DNA of 64,000 nucleotides from Mytilinidion resinicola (GCF_010093595.1 NW_022985449.1:973253-1037252); one strand, 5' to 3'. Shown: positions 10,448 to 21,924, counted from the stretch's first letter. Notes: generated by a model not told the origin, from the letters alone. Made by a program: numbers and translations.

Positions 10448-11211
10448 TGTCGCGGTTTTGTATGTTGAATCTCGTTAGAAGTGGCAAAGCAAAGCCTATA
10501 GGTTTTGGAGGTTTGAAATGTTAGAATCACGTCATCCACGCACAGGCCGCCCGACAACGGCCATCGTGAACGCCCCTAAGCTAACTCCTACCTACACTCT
10601 CTTTCTTGTCTACGCAGAAATCGGGGCCTTCATCTGCCTGTCACGATATCGTTCACAGCCAATTGCGTACAGAACCAACCATGACAGTGATTGGAAAGCT
10701 CACATGAACCTACGACGACCAATTGTGGAAGGTTTACGTCTGCTCATACAAGGGTATGTGTTCAACGAGAAGAGCCTTGGAAAATACATTAGTTTGCAAA
10801 GCCCTTGCTCTTCATTTCTCTTTCTCTGTTCTAAGATATCGGTTTCTTCCTCTCATTCATCACAGTTTTCTCATCCTCAGTCTCATGGTGCATCGTTTTC
10901 AAGAACATAGTATTTATTTCAATCAGAGCCAAACCCCTTTCAAATAACCCAATCTTTGCCTCAGTCCGTCTAGTATATTACTTATCAATTCCATGCATTT
11001 CTAGGCCGGGCCTTCCTGAAATACACTACTCCGTTCAACCTCACTTCACCAGAGGCGAAGAGGCACATATGTCTGCTTCTTACGTCCTTTCCTGCCCCAG
11101 ACCCCTTCTCAGAAACGCCAGGCTCCTCACAGACTTGCTCGCCAGGTTTTGTGGCCCTAGCAGACCACCCGTGAACACTCGGTCCCGTGCTTGTTTGTCA
11201 GCCTTCTCTGT
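10448..11211. other. Intergenic, no gene supported
   Basis: Plus-strand frames at 10518-10947 have no recognisable motif and no usable splice continuation. This is the upstream region of the peroxiredoxin and the downstream flank of the Gfd2-like pseudogene; both are on the minus strand. Confidence 0.5.
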
Positions 11212-12405
11212 TTAAGAGTTCGACTCCAGAGATCGCGACGAAGTGTTAGTGTCGCTTGAAGCCCTCAAGCTGGGGAATTGCAATTCATCCTCCGGATCAG
11301 CCAGTAAGCGGTTTGGAGCCTGTTTGGGGTGATTCGTAGGGGTTTTTCTGCCCAGCCGTCCTCTAAGCAACGCAACATCTTCGGCTTTGATAAGGAACAC
11401 CTTATCGCCCATCTTCTGCTTCATCGTGACCGCTTTTCCATATTCTGTGAGGAGCCATTTCGCGCACTGCGAGATGCGATGACCGTGGCGTTGGCAGTGG
11501 TCGCAACGACCGATCATAGCTGCGAATTTTCCCTTCAACAAGAGCAAGCCTTCTTCTGCACCACCATGATGCTCGCCTGTGGACTGTCCAGTTCTCGCGA
11601 GATGACAGCTAATGCCTCGAGCGACGAGTACCGCAAGTATATATACGCTGTCGTTGCCACCATTGTGGCGATGCAGTGATGTGATTTCATACTTGCCCAG
11701 CAAGGTCAGGAGTCCAAGCCTTGGACCAAATCGCTCCAAGATTTGGGTGTCCAGGATACCAGCGATTGTACCTACTTCGGTATAGGAGAAGTCTAGCTGC
11801 TCACGAAGATACGCATCTTCGTTCTCCCACGCATGGGTTACCAGCACAACGTCACGATACCTAGTGCAGGGGAATTTCATCGACGACGACTCCTCTCCAT
11901 CCTCTCCTGAATGGCCCTCGTCAGGGATTCGGAGATCGTTGACGATAGTATCCTTAAGGTCGTTCTTGGGAACCTGGATTCAACGTCCAAATTCGAACTT
12001 GTCCCCCGCCCACAGCCGAGACCCATGTCTATCCAGCTTTCGTGTACTAAGGCCGGCCGTCTCTCGAGCCTGGTAGTGCTTAGCAGTGATAGATTAGAGC
12101 CAGTTCGATCCACCCGGACCTAGGTCTGTATCTCGTGTGTCGACAACTGCAACGCCGATTTCGGTGATGCAACCATGCTTTGCATGGCGCTTGGGCAGCC
12201 AATTCGCGCTCTCAATGTCTATAGATACGAACACGACATCGAATGGAATCCTAAATTAGAAGACTAAGGTTAATCTGAGTGCATTTGAGGAGTTTGGCTT
12301 GAGATACGCTTACTGGAGTTCCAGATTCGGTTGAAGGCGTAGCATATGCAATAATGCTTCGATGCCTTCTGTTTGGCTAAGGGGAGTAAAGGGTGTTGGA
12401 GACAT
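11212..12405 (-). pseudogene. Broken Gfd2/YDR514C-like exonuclease-fold gene with a zinc knuckle
   Basis: Exon 1 (12405-12314) and exon 2 (12250-11212) join across a 63-nt intron (donor gtaagc, acceptor atttag). Exon 2 reads 'IPFDVVFVSIDIES' (Asp-x-Glu of a DEDD RNase H fold), 'ITEIGVAVVDTRD' and 'GPGGSNW', later 'VLVTHAWENEDAYLRE', 'AGILDTQ' and 'LLGKYEITSLHRHNGGNDSVYILAVL', as in Gfd2/YDR514C C-terminal domains. After the domain a CX2CX4HX4C zinc knuckle follows ('CDHCQRHGHRISQC'). Two in-frame stops break it: TAA 12094-12096 just after 'GSNWL' and TGA 11980-11982 after 'DKFEFGR'. The frame is otherwise open over 346 codons, so the gene is recently inactivated. A rescue protein could start at the ATG at 11880, downstream of both stops, but would lack the first catalytic Asp. 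Confidence 0.75.
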
Positions 12406-13183
12406 TGAGGCAGTGGTGGAGACGATAAAGTGGTTGTGAAAAAGTGATAGGGTGTGGTGGGAATGACCAGGAAAGGCTACCATTGCACGGTGGAGAATTT
12501 ATATGAGCCATAGCTGTACTAACTACAGTGAAAGTGTAGGTGCACATGTCTATATTCACTCAACGCACACGAGAAAATTACTGTCACGAAGGTGACTGGC
12601 AAATTGTACGAGTGAATGGTGTAGAGGGTAATGAGCTTCACATGCAGTATAAGCGGCTCATATTGGACAAGCTCCATTGCTGTATATAGATAGGTAAGCT
12701 ACATGGCGATATTGCCCCAAGGCAGGATAGAGATGCTGACATACATATATCTTTGCTAGAATATTTGCCGACAGATCGCTGCGTACAAATCAGACTTCAA
12801 ATGTTGTTACAAACTTAACACCTTTTTGTTGAAATGCGCACGTACTACTGAACGTCAGGAAACCTACTGCCAATTACTCCGTCCTCTCCCAACTTCATAC
12901 ATGAGCATCCGTAACATGGATCATCATACCGGAGCTTTGGCCACTGATCGAGATCCGAAGCTGAACAAAGGCCGTTCAGGGGCTACAATGTAATTCACGG
13001 TAAGAGTGTCGTAACTTGACGATGCCTTTGACTCGATTCCCCGACTCCCCTAATATATATTAGTCGCGGGTGAGTAAAACCCCACAGCACTTCATTTTTC
13101 GAAGACCGCAATCGAGACTGACCGGCTTGTCTTGCACATTTTCCAAACTACGAAGTACTACAGGAGGGCCCACTACAGACTTC
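12406..13183. other. Intergenic, no gene supported
   Basis: AT-rich sequence between two divergently oriented broken genes. No open frame with motifs or splice structure was found. It should contain both promoters; a taatatatatta stretch at 13051-13062 is a possible TATA region for the plus-strand gene. Confidence 0.45.
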
Positions 13184-14482
13184 ATGTTCTCTACCCAAGA
13201 CATCGCAGAAGAACTTTACACTTCTCATCAAAGGGAGTTGCTAGAAAACGGAGCCATTGGAAGCGAAGGATTAGACGAGCCTGACCTTCCTGATCATATT
13301 CATCCCCTCTTTGGACACAATCGGTGGATAAGGGGTCAAGTTACATCTAAAGATTACGGAAGACTCGAGCCAGCACTTCAGCTAGCCACAATGCTCATCA
13401 CGACAGATTGCCTTTTGCCTTGGTGGTCACACCTTACTTGGGGCATAATGAAGAAACGAGGCCAGGACGGCATGGTGTACCTTGAGACCTCACCCGACGA
13501 AAACACATGCAGAGGTATTGGCAAAGTCAAAAAGAACTTCGACATTCTTGCGAAAAACCTGGCTTTGACGTTCGCTCCCCCAGGGTACGAAAGCCGATTG
13601 CTCGATACGAGAACAACCTACGCGTGGACCGTCTCAGATCGAGGAAAGCTTGAGTGGCATATCCACCCCGATGACTGGCCTGCGAAACAGAACGCTGATA
13701 TCAGCGTCTGGGAGAGGCTGTTCCGCAATAAGAAGGATCCACAGCAGCGCTATCCACAAGAGTTCCCAGTCGTTGTTCTTAACCGCTAATACCTCAATTT
13801 CGTGATCGAAGACTTCGAACACGCGTCGCTATCCGCAAGGTACCGATTTCATTTCATGTTCGCCACGACGATAGTTCACGAGATCAGCCATGCATACTGG
13901 ATGTTCTTCCGCGGCGTCGAGGCTGACGAGCCACTACATCAGCGAGGCGACCAGAAATGCGAGTTAGGCTTCTCGTGGGAGCAATGGGCATTCGGGCATC
14001 AAATCAATCCGTTGGGCCTCTCAATGGGATGCCGATTACACGACGGACCCCTGGCAACTAGATTCAAGGCGCAATTTCGCGATGACGAAGAGACGACGTC
14101 TGAGGAGAGCAAGTTTGCCCTGCTCCCCGGAGTGACGTTCGAACCCTTGCGCCCTACGAAAGGCTGCGCCTGGTGGAGAGTTAAGTCTACGTATCCGGTG
14201 AATACCCGTGAAATCTGGCGCGCAGTTCCCATGAAATGGATTGCAGAGTGGTTTTCGAAGTCTGTGTGGGACCAGCGGAGGAAGTTGAAGCTCGGTATGT
14301 ACAGCCCTCCCGTTTTGGGACCCACGTTCATGGTCAATCTTGAGGTTGCAAAAGACTGTAAGCTGAAGTGTTTCGTTGGGGTCAAGGATGAGAACGTCCG
14401 CCTCGTGCAGTTGGAGAGCGAGCCAATCCATCATGATCAGGACCAGCAAAAGCTTTCAGGAGACCGCGAGCACTCTAAGTAG
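13184..14482 (+). pseudogene. HExxH putative zinc-protease-like gene with one internal stop
   Basis: Two open stretches, 13184-13786 and 13790-14482, lie in the same frame and are separated only by a TAA at 13787-13789. The second half starts with 'YLNFVIEDFEHA..' and has 'ATTIVHEISHAYWMFF', a zinc-metallopeptidase-like HExxH motif followed by downstream acidic residues. The overall layout, a few hundred residues of N-terminal sequence, HEISH and then a long C-terminal region with 'WEQWAFGHQINP', matches fungal hypothetical proteins rather than a named peptidase family. The start was taken at ATG 13184 ('MFSTQDIAEELYTSH'); the frame is open upstream to about 13070, but without an ATG. The stop sits where CAA (Gln) would read 'NRQYLNF'. 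It is either a recent nonsense allele or a gene with an intron I could not place in phase. Confidence 0.6.
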
Positions 14483-14845
14483 AGTCTTTGGAGTCTCATT
14501 TCCACCATCACAGCTGTTGATGCTCTGAAGATTGGCTGACACGGAAAGCTCAGAGCCATGTCTCATCTCTTACCATGAGAGCATCCGCAATCTCCGGTCA
14601 ATAGTAATCATAGCCTCTCTCACTTCTTGTATATTAATATTTTACATGTGTTCGATGTAAGCTTTCCATCGAGCTAAATATAATAAGCGCTGCGCGCGGA
14701 AGGGTTTAGGAGATAATCGTCTAGGCACGGTAGATTTGCAAGTGGTGTATAAGTAGGCCTAGGGGCTTGTGTTCCCCTAATAGGCGATTGGGCCCTACGC
14801 GTTTCAACTCTGACTTCTTTCTCAAGAAACCCGCCACCGGCTGCG
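14483..14845. other. Convergent 3' flanks, nothing else seen
   Basis: Short interval between the 3' ends of the HExxH gene (plus) and the membrane glycoprotein gene (minus). It is AT-rich around 14620-14690, consistent with poly(A)-site regions. Confidence 0.5.
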
Positions 14846-15794
14846 TCACTTAAAAGATGATGGTAATTCCCTCGGCGAGGCAAACCCAGCCGGCATCTCG
14901 TAACGTACTGTCTCGCGCCTGTCTTTGTTCTCGTCCCTAGGCTTGTGAGGCAGATCGGCACCTATGCCCATATATTCTGCCTCCGACGCGTGTTGGTCAA
15001 CTCTATACGGCCGTGCTGATGATACTAGCTCGACCCGGTCAGAGACAGATCTCGCTTGCCCCCGTCGTCGTATAAAGTAGGCTATCGCTCCGAGTCCTAT
15101 GAGGGCTGCGATGCCGAAGGGAACGCCGACTCCGAGACCGACTTTGGATTCGGTGGATAATCCATGCGAACCTGGGCTTGAGGGGCTTGTTGGGTTTTGG
15201 GATGTTAGGACCGAGGAAGGCGTTGTGGAAGCCTGTTGAGTTGATATTGAAGTAACGAATGACGACGTAGTGCGAGAAGACGTGGTTAACTGCGCGGTGC
15301 TCGTACGACTTGTAGGGCTCGCAGTAAGGATATTTCCATTATCGTCCAGGAATACTCCACGGTTATTCTGGCAGCACTGTCGGTCGTTGTCGCAGCACAG
15401 ACTTCCATCTTGACACACGAAGACACGTGGGAAGAAGTTCCCGTTATCAGACTCGTCTATACCGTCAGCATGTGTGAAGATCAAGAATGTCTCTGTCGAA
15501 CTCACTGTACAGGCATATCTGGGAGCACACCCTGTTATCCCACGGATCTACAGCGCATGGTCCCCGGATCAGCGTTGTCTCTGGATCTCCATTGTTGTGG
15601 CAGAGGCGATTTGGAAGGCAGGTTGCGTTATACCCGCAGCATGCTGATGAGCCTGGACAGACCTGGTTATCAGGATATTCGAGGCCGTCAAAGGCAAAGC
15701 ACGAGCCGGCGCTGCAAGCGGCGATGAAGAAGTGTTGCAGGAGGAGGGAAAGGGTAAACGCAGCATCAAGTTTAAACATTATCGACATCGACAT
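14846..15794 (-). CDS. Single-pass membrane glycoprotein with a cysteine-rich ectodomain
   Basis: Exons 15794-15506 and 15456-14846 are joined by a 49-nt intron (donor gtgagt, branch gctgac, acceptor gtatag), giving 299 residues. A hydrophobic signal peptide ('FTLSLLLQHFFIAACSA') leads into a Cys-rich ectodomain with paired cysteines ('CPGSSACCGYNATC', 'CCDNDRQCC'). A Ser/Thr-rich stalk follows, then one transmembrane helix ('GVGVPFGIAALIGLGAIAYFI') with an RRR stop-transfer signal and a hydrophilic tail. This domain order is very common in ascomycete plasma-membrane proteins of unknown function and resembles WSC/mid2-like sensor architecture, though no WSC domain is visible. The splice joins the Cys-rich blocks in frame and removes a stop, so the model is well supported. 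Confidence 0.75.
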
Positions 15795-16774
15795 TGGGAC
15801 AGAGCAGCAGATATGTAAGACGAGGGAATCATCTAAGAACTGAGAACTTACGACGATGTTTTCCTCCTCGGCAGAGCTCATCAGCGTTCCAACATGCTAG
15901 GGTTGAGATGGTCAGGGTGAGGCACAGCACCTCCTGCAGATGCAGAGAATATCAAGATCCGAGCATGCAGCTCTACCTGGCAAGTAGCAGTGAGGCATAG
16001 ACGCCCAGAATTCGACGCAGGCATATTTGTCTCGACAAGGGCGCAGCAACGCAGACGGCATGAATGGCCGCTAGACAGCTGCACGAGTTGTTGGAAGGAG
16101 GCCGTTACCCGGATTCTGATCGGCCACGTGCCATGGCGCGCGCTTAAGACATGGCGCCAGGAGAACTGTCTAGGCGATGGTACTCTGTTTGGAAAGGCTT
16201 GATCGTCTTGTCGAGCTAAATTAATTAGCGAATTGGAGCATATCGTCTCGTTACTTGTGGAATGCTGAGCAAGCAGAAGACGTAGTTCTGACCACTGTAC
16301 TCGGTGCTCCTGCGGCACAGCACAGCAAGCTGAAGCGGCAGGCTGCCCGTATGTATACCCAGGTAGGTTGATCAGTCATGAATTTCCGTCTTTGCAGCTG
16401 GCTGTGGCTTCCAGGGGTACAGCCGCTACCCAATTGCAGAAAGGTCGGACGACGCCGCGCGCTAAGAATCTTCAGCTTTCACGAACACCTCGCCAATAAT
16501 CGACAACTTGGGCTTGAAGGCGTGCGGCACAGCACTTCCAACGCCGCAATGGTCGCACCACCGTGTTCCAGCCCTGGCGGCAACACCGATGCCAATTTAA
16601 TTACAACGTTGCCCGGCCGTTTCAAGTCAAGTCCTCTTGCTGTCCCCGCGCGTCTGCACCTCACCCCTTGCGCGTGCTCATTTCTTCCGACTTTCATATG
16701 TACATACATTCTTACTCTTGGCTCTCTTAGCTCTCTTGAATCTTCATTGTTCTGTTCTTCCATTATCCGCGTTC
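15795..16774. other. Intergenic, shared upstream region
   Basis: Upstream region of two divergent genes (glycoprotein on minus, DUF3431 protein on plus). Frames of up to 175 codons overlap on both strands but show no conserved motif; the minus frame 15881-16318 has a composition unlike real proteins here. Nothing else recognised. Confidence 0.45.
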
Positions 16775-17997
16775 ATGCGCTCTTTTACGGGGCCGTTCTT
16801 GAGCGGAAGGTTGAGGATTGTCGCCTATGCTGCCATCTGCGTCCTCACCTTCATTTGTTTGTACCCATTTTCAGACTACAGGAAGCTTCCATTTGTACAT
16901 CATGACGCGCCTATTGCTGTAACTGCCAGTATAGCTCATTCGACGTCTACTGTTGTTGAACCGTTGGCATCTAGCGTTGAGAGCTCTCCTGCAGCTGTCT
17001 CGTCAACTCCTATATTCCAGCAACCCTCGTTATCCACCTTTAAGACCTCGACAGCGTCTAAAACGAAAGCCAGAGCAACAGCCACGGCAACAGCAAAGCC
17101 ATCCGCATCCCCAACTCAGCAAGCCGAGAACCACGTCAAGGAGCCGCTCGGCGCCATCGTAGCCGCTGCAATGAACACAACCGACATCGATTGGATGCAC
17201 GAACTAGCAGATGAGTACGACAGCGTCACCGTCCTACCCCAGCATCTCCAACCACTAACAACCTCCAGCTGGACCCTGTTTCCGTATATCGTAAACAATC
17301 CCTCACCACCCCTCGAGCTCAGCATCCCCCAAAACAAAGGCCACGAAGCCATGGTCTACCTCACCTTCATCATCAACCACTGGGACCGCCTCCCCTCCCG
17401 CGTCATCTTCGTCCACGGCCATCGCAGCAGCTGGCACCAAGAAGGCGACATCGTCACTCTCGTTCGCTCGCTCCGCCTCCCCGCCCTCGAATCCGCTGGC
17501 TACATCCCCCTTCGCTGCGACTGGTACCCGTCCTGCCCCGCTGAGATACGCCCCGTGACCCACGACGCTGTGCAATGGGGACCCGGCGTGCATCGCGAAG
17601 ACGCCGAGCGCGGGATCTCAGACGCGTGGGAAACGCTGTTCCCCGGGGTAGCGGTGCCGGAGACGATCGCGTCGCAGTGCTGTGCGCAGTTTGCGGTAAC
17701 GAGGGAGGCGATTCAGAGGAGAGAGAAAAAAGCGTATGAGGGGATGAGGGAGTGGATTCTGAATACGACGTTGATTGATGATGTTAGTGGGCGGGTGTTG
17801 GAGAAGCTGTGGGCTTACATCATGACAAACGATGCGGTGCAGTAAGTTCTGAGAGATGTTACGTGGAGCTGGCCATTTTGCTGATTAGTTATAGCTGTCC
17901 GCCTCCGCAACAATGCGCGTGCGACTACTTTGGGCAGTGTGGGGATCGGGACTGGCCGGTGCCACCTGAAGGACTTCAGATGTGGCCATCGCAGTGA
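16775..17997 (+). CDS. DUF3431 family protein, type II membrane or secretory-pathway
   Basis: Exons 16775-17841 and 17889-17997 are joined by a 47-nt intron (donor gtaagt, acceptor gattag), giving 391 residues. Residues about 10-32 are a signal-anchor ('RLRIVAYAAICVLTFICLY'), followed by a Ser/Thr/Ala-rich stalk to about residue 120. The DUF3431 domain then has 'WTLFPYIVNN', 'AMVYLTFIINHWDRLPSRVIFVHGH..SWH', 'YIPLRCDW..SCP' and, in exon 2, the closing Cys motif 'CPPPQQCACDYFGQC'. The intron is needed to reach that conserved end. The start was set at 16775, directly before the signal anchor; an in-frame ATG at 16637 would add a second hydrophobic stretch. DUF3431 resembles glycosyltransferase-type fungal proteins but has no assigned activity. 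Confidence 0.85.
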
Positions 17998-18375
17998 TAC
18001 CGGGGTGTTGGGGAACAAGCTCATGAAATCTCTGTTCGAGATCGAAAGAGTAAGAGACAAGAAACACCTCCATGGATGACCCAAATCCTGCTCCTTGCGA
18101 CCAACAGCTTTAACGGCCTAGCTCGTTTCACCAGCTGTGGTCAGCGACCAGAGATCCTTCGGGATGATGAAGGATCCAGTCCTACAGGGTATTGATATTG
18201 TGTACACGTCCAAAGGCTCCAGCCAAGGTCCTACACTATACTGGAAAACTTTCAACAGCTATCACCTCGAATCCCAATAAATCAAGCGGACCTTGCCAGA
18301 GCAGCAACCTGAAGTCCTTGCAGAGGGATAAAGATACAGAATTACGAAGCCTACTGTAGTCATCAGCATCTCTGA
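17998..18375. other. Convergent 3' flanks, nothing else seen
   Basis: Lies between the 3' end of the DUF3431 gene (plus) and that of the P450 pseudogene (minus). No motif-bearing frame. Confidence 0.5.
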
Positions 18376-20244
18376 TCACCGCCTCACCCACCTCAGCTTC
18401 GCGTCTCCCGGCCTCCGCATCTGCATAAGCAAATACATTTCTTGGTCTCTTGCGACCCCTAACGTCCGCTCCCGCGCCTTCTGCATGCTCTCTCCGACCT
18501 CTGGCACCGGCTCTACCCGATGATCCCGAAACAGCGCACACATCAGGCCCACAACTCGACTTGCGTGAACTTCTTCCCTGGGCACACGCGTGGGCCGTCG
18601 GCCCAGGGGAGGAATGTCACTTTTGGAGGTGCGAGGAGGGACTCGGTCTCAATTGTCGTGGAATTGATCCAGCGCTATGGGTTCCACGCGAGGGAGTCGG
18701 CGCCCCAGTAGCGTGGGTGCGTTGCTAGGGCCATGGAGTTGACATCGAAGATTGTTTCTAGGGGAAGCGTGTAGGGAAGGTTGTTGATTGTGAGGGTGGT
18801 GGGGGTGGTGAGCGTAGACATTTTGAGGATGCCGAGGGTCGGGTTGTAGAGGCGGAGTGTTTCGTACTGGTAGTATTTGATTAGCTGGAGACAAGGGGAG
18901 CTGTTTAGGGGAAAGAAGAGGGGAGACGGTTGGAAGAGATTTGGGAGAATAGTATGTGCAGAGAACCCGTAACAAGAGAAGTGCAAAAGAATAATCAAAC
19001 AGTACTACCATGCTTCGACCAAAAAAAGAACAATAAGTTATTACCAATACGGCTACGCAGCGCTTCAAGCTTGGAAAGGCTTCTGCATAATTCTAAGTCG
19101 ATTTGTCGTCATTCGGTAGGACATGGCGGATCTCTTCCGAAATCCAGTCTTTAACATCAGGACACGCTGCAAGAAACACAAAAGCCGTCGATAGTGACAA
19201 GGCGGTCGTGTCGTACCCTGCAAAGTGAAAGATGAATATATTCCCAAATATCTCACTCTGGGAGAGCGCCGCTTTGGTGCCCTCTTTGGTGCCAGCCTGC
19301 TCGGAGGCTCGAATGAGGGAAGCGACCAGGCTTGAAGCAGACGACTTTCCCTGCCTTATCAAACTCTTTTCTTCAGATACGATGTTGCTGACATACTTCT
19401 TAAAATCTGCAACGGCGTATCCGATCCTAGAAGCGGCTCTGGGCATACATGGGGCAGTGAGCAATTTCGGACCCAACACTAAGATCAGGAAAATGTAATC
19501 CAATATCGTCGATAGGTCATCCCTATTGTTCCTTGCGAAGCCATTATCCGTAGTTCTCTGCTGCTTGTTAAAGCTAGCAAAAGGCGCCGATCTGCCAAAT
19601 CCAGCACCAGCGAGCACATTCAACGTAAAAGTCTTCCAGTCCTCCAGCACATCCTCCGTAATATTCCCAGGTCGCGACATCCAATGCCCAATCATCCCCT
19701 CACCCTGTCTTAGCGCCTCATCAAAAGCAATCCGATTGTTCTGCTCATTGAACGGAATCGTCACGATTCTGCGCTGGCGCTGGCACTCCGCGCCCTGCAC
19801 CGAGCTCACGTTCTTCCCGAGCACATTCAGCATCCCCATCGTCTCCATCGGCCTGTCGAACTCCTTCCGGCTGCGCACTATAATATCTAAGACCGTGTTT
19901 GGATCGGCGATACAGAGCTATATCTTCGCGGGCGACACGGTGACGAAGGCGTCGCCGAACTCGTCAACCCAGTGGTATGTATCGCCAATCTCGAAACCGT
20001 GGCGGCAAAAGCGTGTGAAGTTTCCGGGGTCGAAGGGAACGCGCTCGAAGATGGGGAGGAGGAAGCGGCCGGCTAGGATCTATATTGGATTCAGTTGGTC
20101 GAAGGGGCGGATGATGATGGGGAGGCCGATTTTACGGGCGCGGGAGTAGTTGATGGAGAAGGTGTGGATGTTCCAAACAAGGAATGTGCATGGTAGTAGA
20201 ACTAAGGATATGAGAAGAAAGCTTGCCATGTTGGTTGACATGGC
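18376..20244 (-). pseudogene. Broken cytochrome P450 gene
   Basis: Reading leftwards from about 20244: an N-terminal membrane anchor ('FLLISLVLLPCTFLVW'), 'FERVPFDPGNFTRF', 'GFEIGDTYHWVDEFGD', C-helix 'ECQRQRRIVTIPFNEQN', I-helix 'FAGYDTTA', 'LSTAFVFLAACPDVKDWISEEI', 'YETLRLYNP' (ExxR), 'DVNSMALATHPRYWG', and the heme loop 'FLPWADGPRVCPGKKF' with its Cys ligand. One intron with donor gtaata and acceptor taccag joins 'CVAVL' to 'YETLRLY'. Four in-frame TAG codons occur at 20080-20082, 19918-19920, 19093-19095 and 18675-18677; the first three fall where the family usually has Trp. A one-base deletion near 18553-18556, after the heme loop, shifts the C-terminus. The gene is clearly dead. All family landmarks remain readable, so the decay is recent. 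Confidence 0.88.
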
Positions 20245-20894
20245 TGACAGAACAGATGAGATGGGGGAAGATAGGAATTTGAATTGAAAATGCAATCAGA
20301 AATCGGACACGGCTTTGTGCTCGCCCGTAGGTATACGAGTTAAATGGGTTTGATGCTTGACTACTAATGATAGATTTACAGAAGGGATTGGCATTGAGGC
20401 TGACTCTATGCTTCGAAAGTAGACCTTGGTTGAGGGGTAGGATGCCTTAAATTCGTTACTACTCATTTTTGCGGCCCGATTTGTCGTCGGCTTAAATGGA
20501 AGATGTTCCAATTCCCCGATCCTCTGACTCTGGTCATGCTGTCTATCCGTGAGTTTCAAGACGAAGTTGCAGGTTGACAGGCAGTCGAGCTTTCAATATG
20601 TAAAAGAATCAGAAATTTCGAAGATGGAGTCAGAACTAGTGACATGATTGGTAAACCGGTGGCAAAGGACGCGGACCGAAAGAAAGCCGAGCGCACTGGA
20701 CTCCACTTTTAACCTCACCTTCTTTCCAACCTTCTCCGACCTAACCACCACAGCCGCTCCTCCTGAACACTACCAACGCTTCCCAACATCCTCAACTCTC
20801 AGCCCGCTATCCATCGGCTTTCAAAGTCACCGTCATTAGACACACCGGACACCCCAGAAGTCCCCTTCAAGCGCAACCGTGGCAAACCTAACCA
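20245..20894. other. Intergenic, shared upstream region of the P450 and antizyme genes
   Basis: Divergent promoters. The pyrimidine-rich tract with several short frames at 20640-20890 is probably the long 5' leader of the antizyme mRNA; an in-frame TAA lies just upstream of the antizyme ATG. No separate gene recognised. Confidence 0.45.
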
Positions 20895-21924
20895 ATGGCG
20901 AAACATACTTCCAAACCCTACTCTAGTAATAGTAGTAGTAATTCTCACGCCGCCGCCATGAATTACGAAGACAACACCCACTCCAACATCCGCGCCAGCT
21001 GCTACGTCGTCGACGCCGCCACTACCGCGCTTCAAGGATACCACTACTCCACTACGGGGGCTGGCGGGGTCGATTGGCGTTCCTGAGGTGAGCTCGGTGA
21101 GTACTCCCCCAATGCCGAAACACAACACAGTATGCAGACAGCGCAAACTGACAATACCCTAGGGAATGCCATCACCACCGCAGAGTCCCCCCCTCGCCGC
21201 CTACAACAGTCACGCCACCAAGCGCCCCGCTTCGAACAACGGGAGTCGCAGTGGCAGGGCGCGCAGAGGGGGGGCTGCATACACCATCACGGAGGAGTGT
21301 GAGAGACTCTTCTGCGAGACACTGAAGGCTGTTTTCCTGGGTGAGGGGAACGCGGCCGTTCAGGACTCGCTTGTGGCGGGTGTGCAAAACTACAACAACA
21401 TCACCACTACTACCAGCAACTTTGGCTCCGATCCCAACGCCCACGCGCGCTATGCGTACCGGACGCGTGGTCTGCCGTCACCTGAAATGGATGGCTTTGG
21501 CGGGAGCCAAGGGCTGGTAACCGAGTGGGTGGAAATGTTCGACTACGTTGGGGGCATCCGGTTTCGAGGGTTTGTGGCGGAGAAGGACGGGGAGAGAGCT
21601 ATGTTCGTTTTCTTCGACAATCAGGTCGTTGGAAACGATCTCAAGCCTGGGTAAGTCCACGAGCTCCCTTTTTCCGATCTCAGGGGATCTCGAAAACTAA
21701 TTTTGGACCGCAGCTTGATGGCCCTCCTCGAACTCTGCGACATCCCTTCGTTCGAATGCTCCCAGCTCGTCGTCTGCCTGGACCGACACACCGAATCCCA
21801 CGCCATGAGCGCTCTTTCGAGGGACCTTGGCTGGGTTGGGTTCAGCCTGACGACGCTCGACGGCTGGACCAATGGGGACGAGATTACCAGTGATTCCTGG
21901 ATTTTCATGGGCATGGACGTCTAG
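20895..21924 (+). CDS. OAZ1: Ornithine decarboxylase antizyme, expressed by +1 frameshifting
   Basis: ORF1 starts at ATG 20895 and ends in TCC-TGA at 21081-21086 (63 codons). Skipping the T of TGA gives GAG GTG AGC TCG, then a 66-nt intron (21097-21162), exon 21163-21650, a second intron (21651-21713) and exon 21714-21924, for about 299 residues. The +1 frame carries the antizyme core: 'GGIRFRGFVAE', 'AMFVFFDNQVV', 'LMALLELCDIPSFECSQLVVCLDRH' and 'MSALSRDLGWVGFSLTTLDGW', close to the fungal antizyme C-terminal block. Antizyme binds ornithine decarboxylase monomers, directs them to the proteasome and restrains polyamine uptake; polyamines raise the frameshift rate, closing a feedback loop. The zero frame alone yields only a short peptide. 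The symbol follows the yeast family name. Confidence 0.88.
21081..21086 (+). promoter_or_regulatory. Programmed +1 ribosomal frameshift site (UCC-UGA)
   Basis: TCC TGA at the end of ORF1 is the canonical antizyme shift site: the ribosome pauses at the UGA and slips +1 so that GAG is read next. The conserved antizyme domain is open only in the +1 frame. The donor of the first intron lies 10 bases past the TGA, so any downstream stimulator in the mRNA is built partly from the exon starting at 21163. Confidence 0.85.

Noticed and set aside
13744..13800. An intron removing the TAA in the HExxH gene
   Set aside because: A branch-like ctaat is present, but no GT/AG pair restores the downstream frame.
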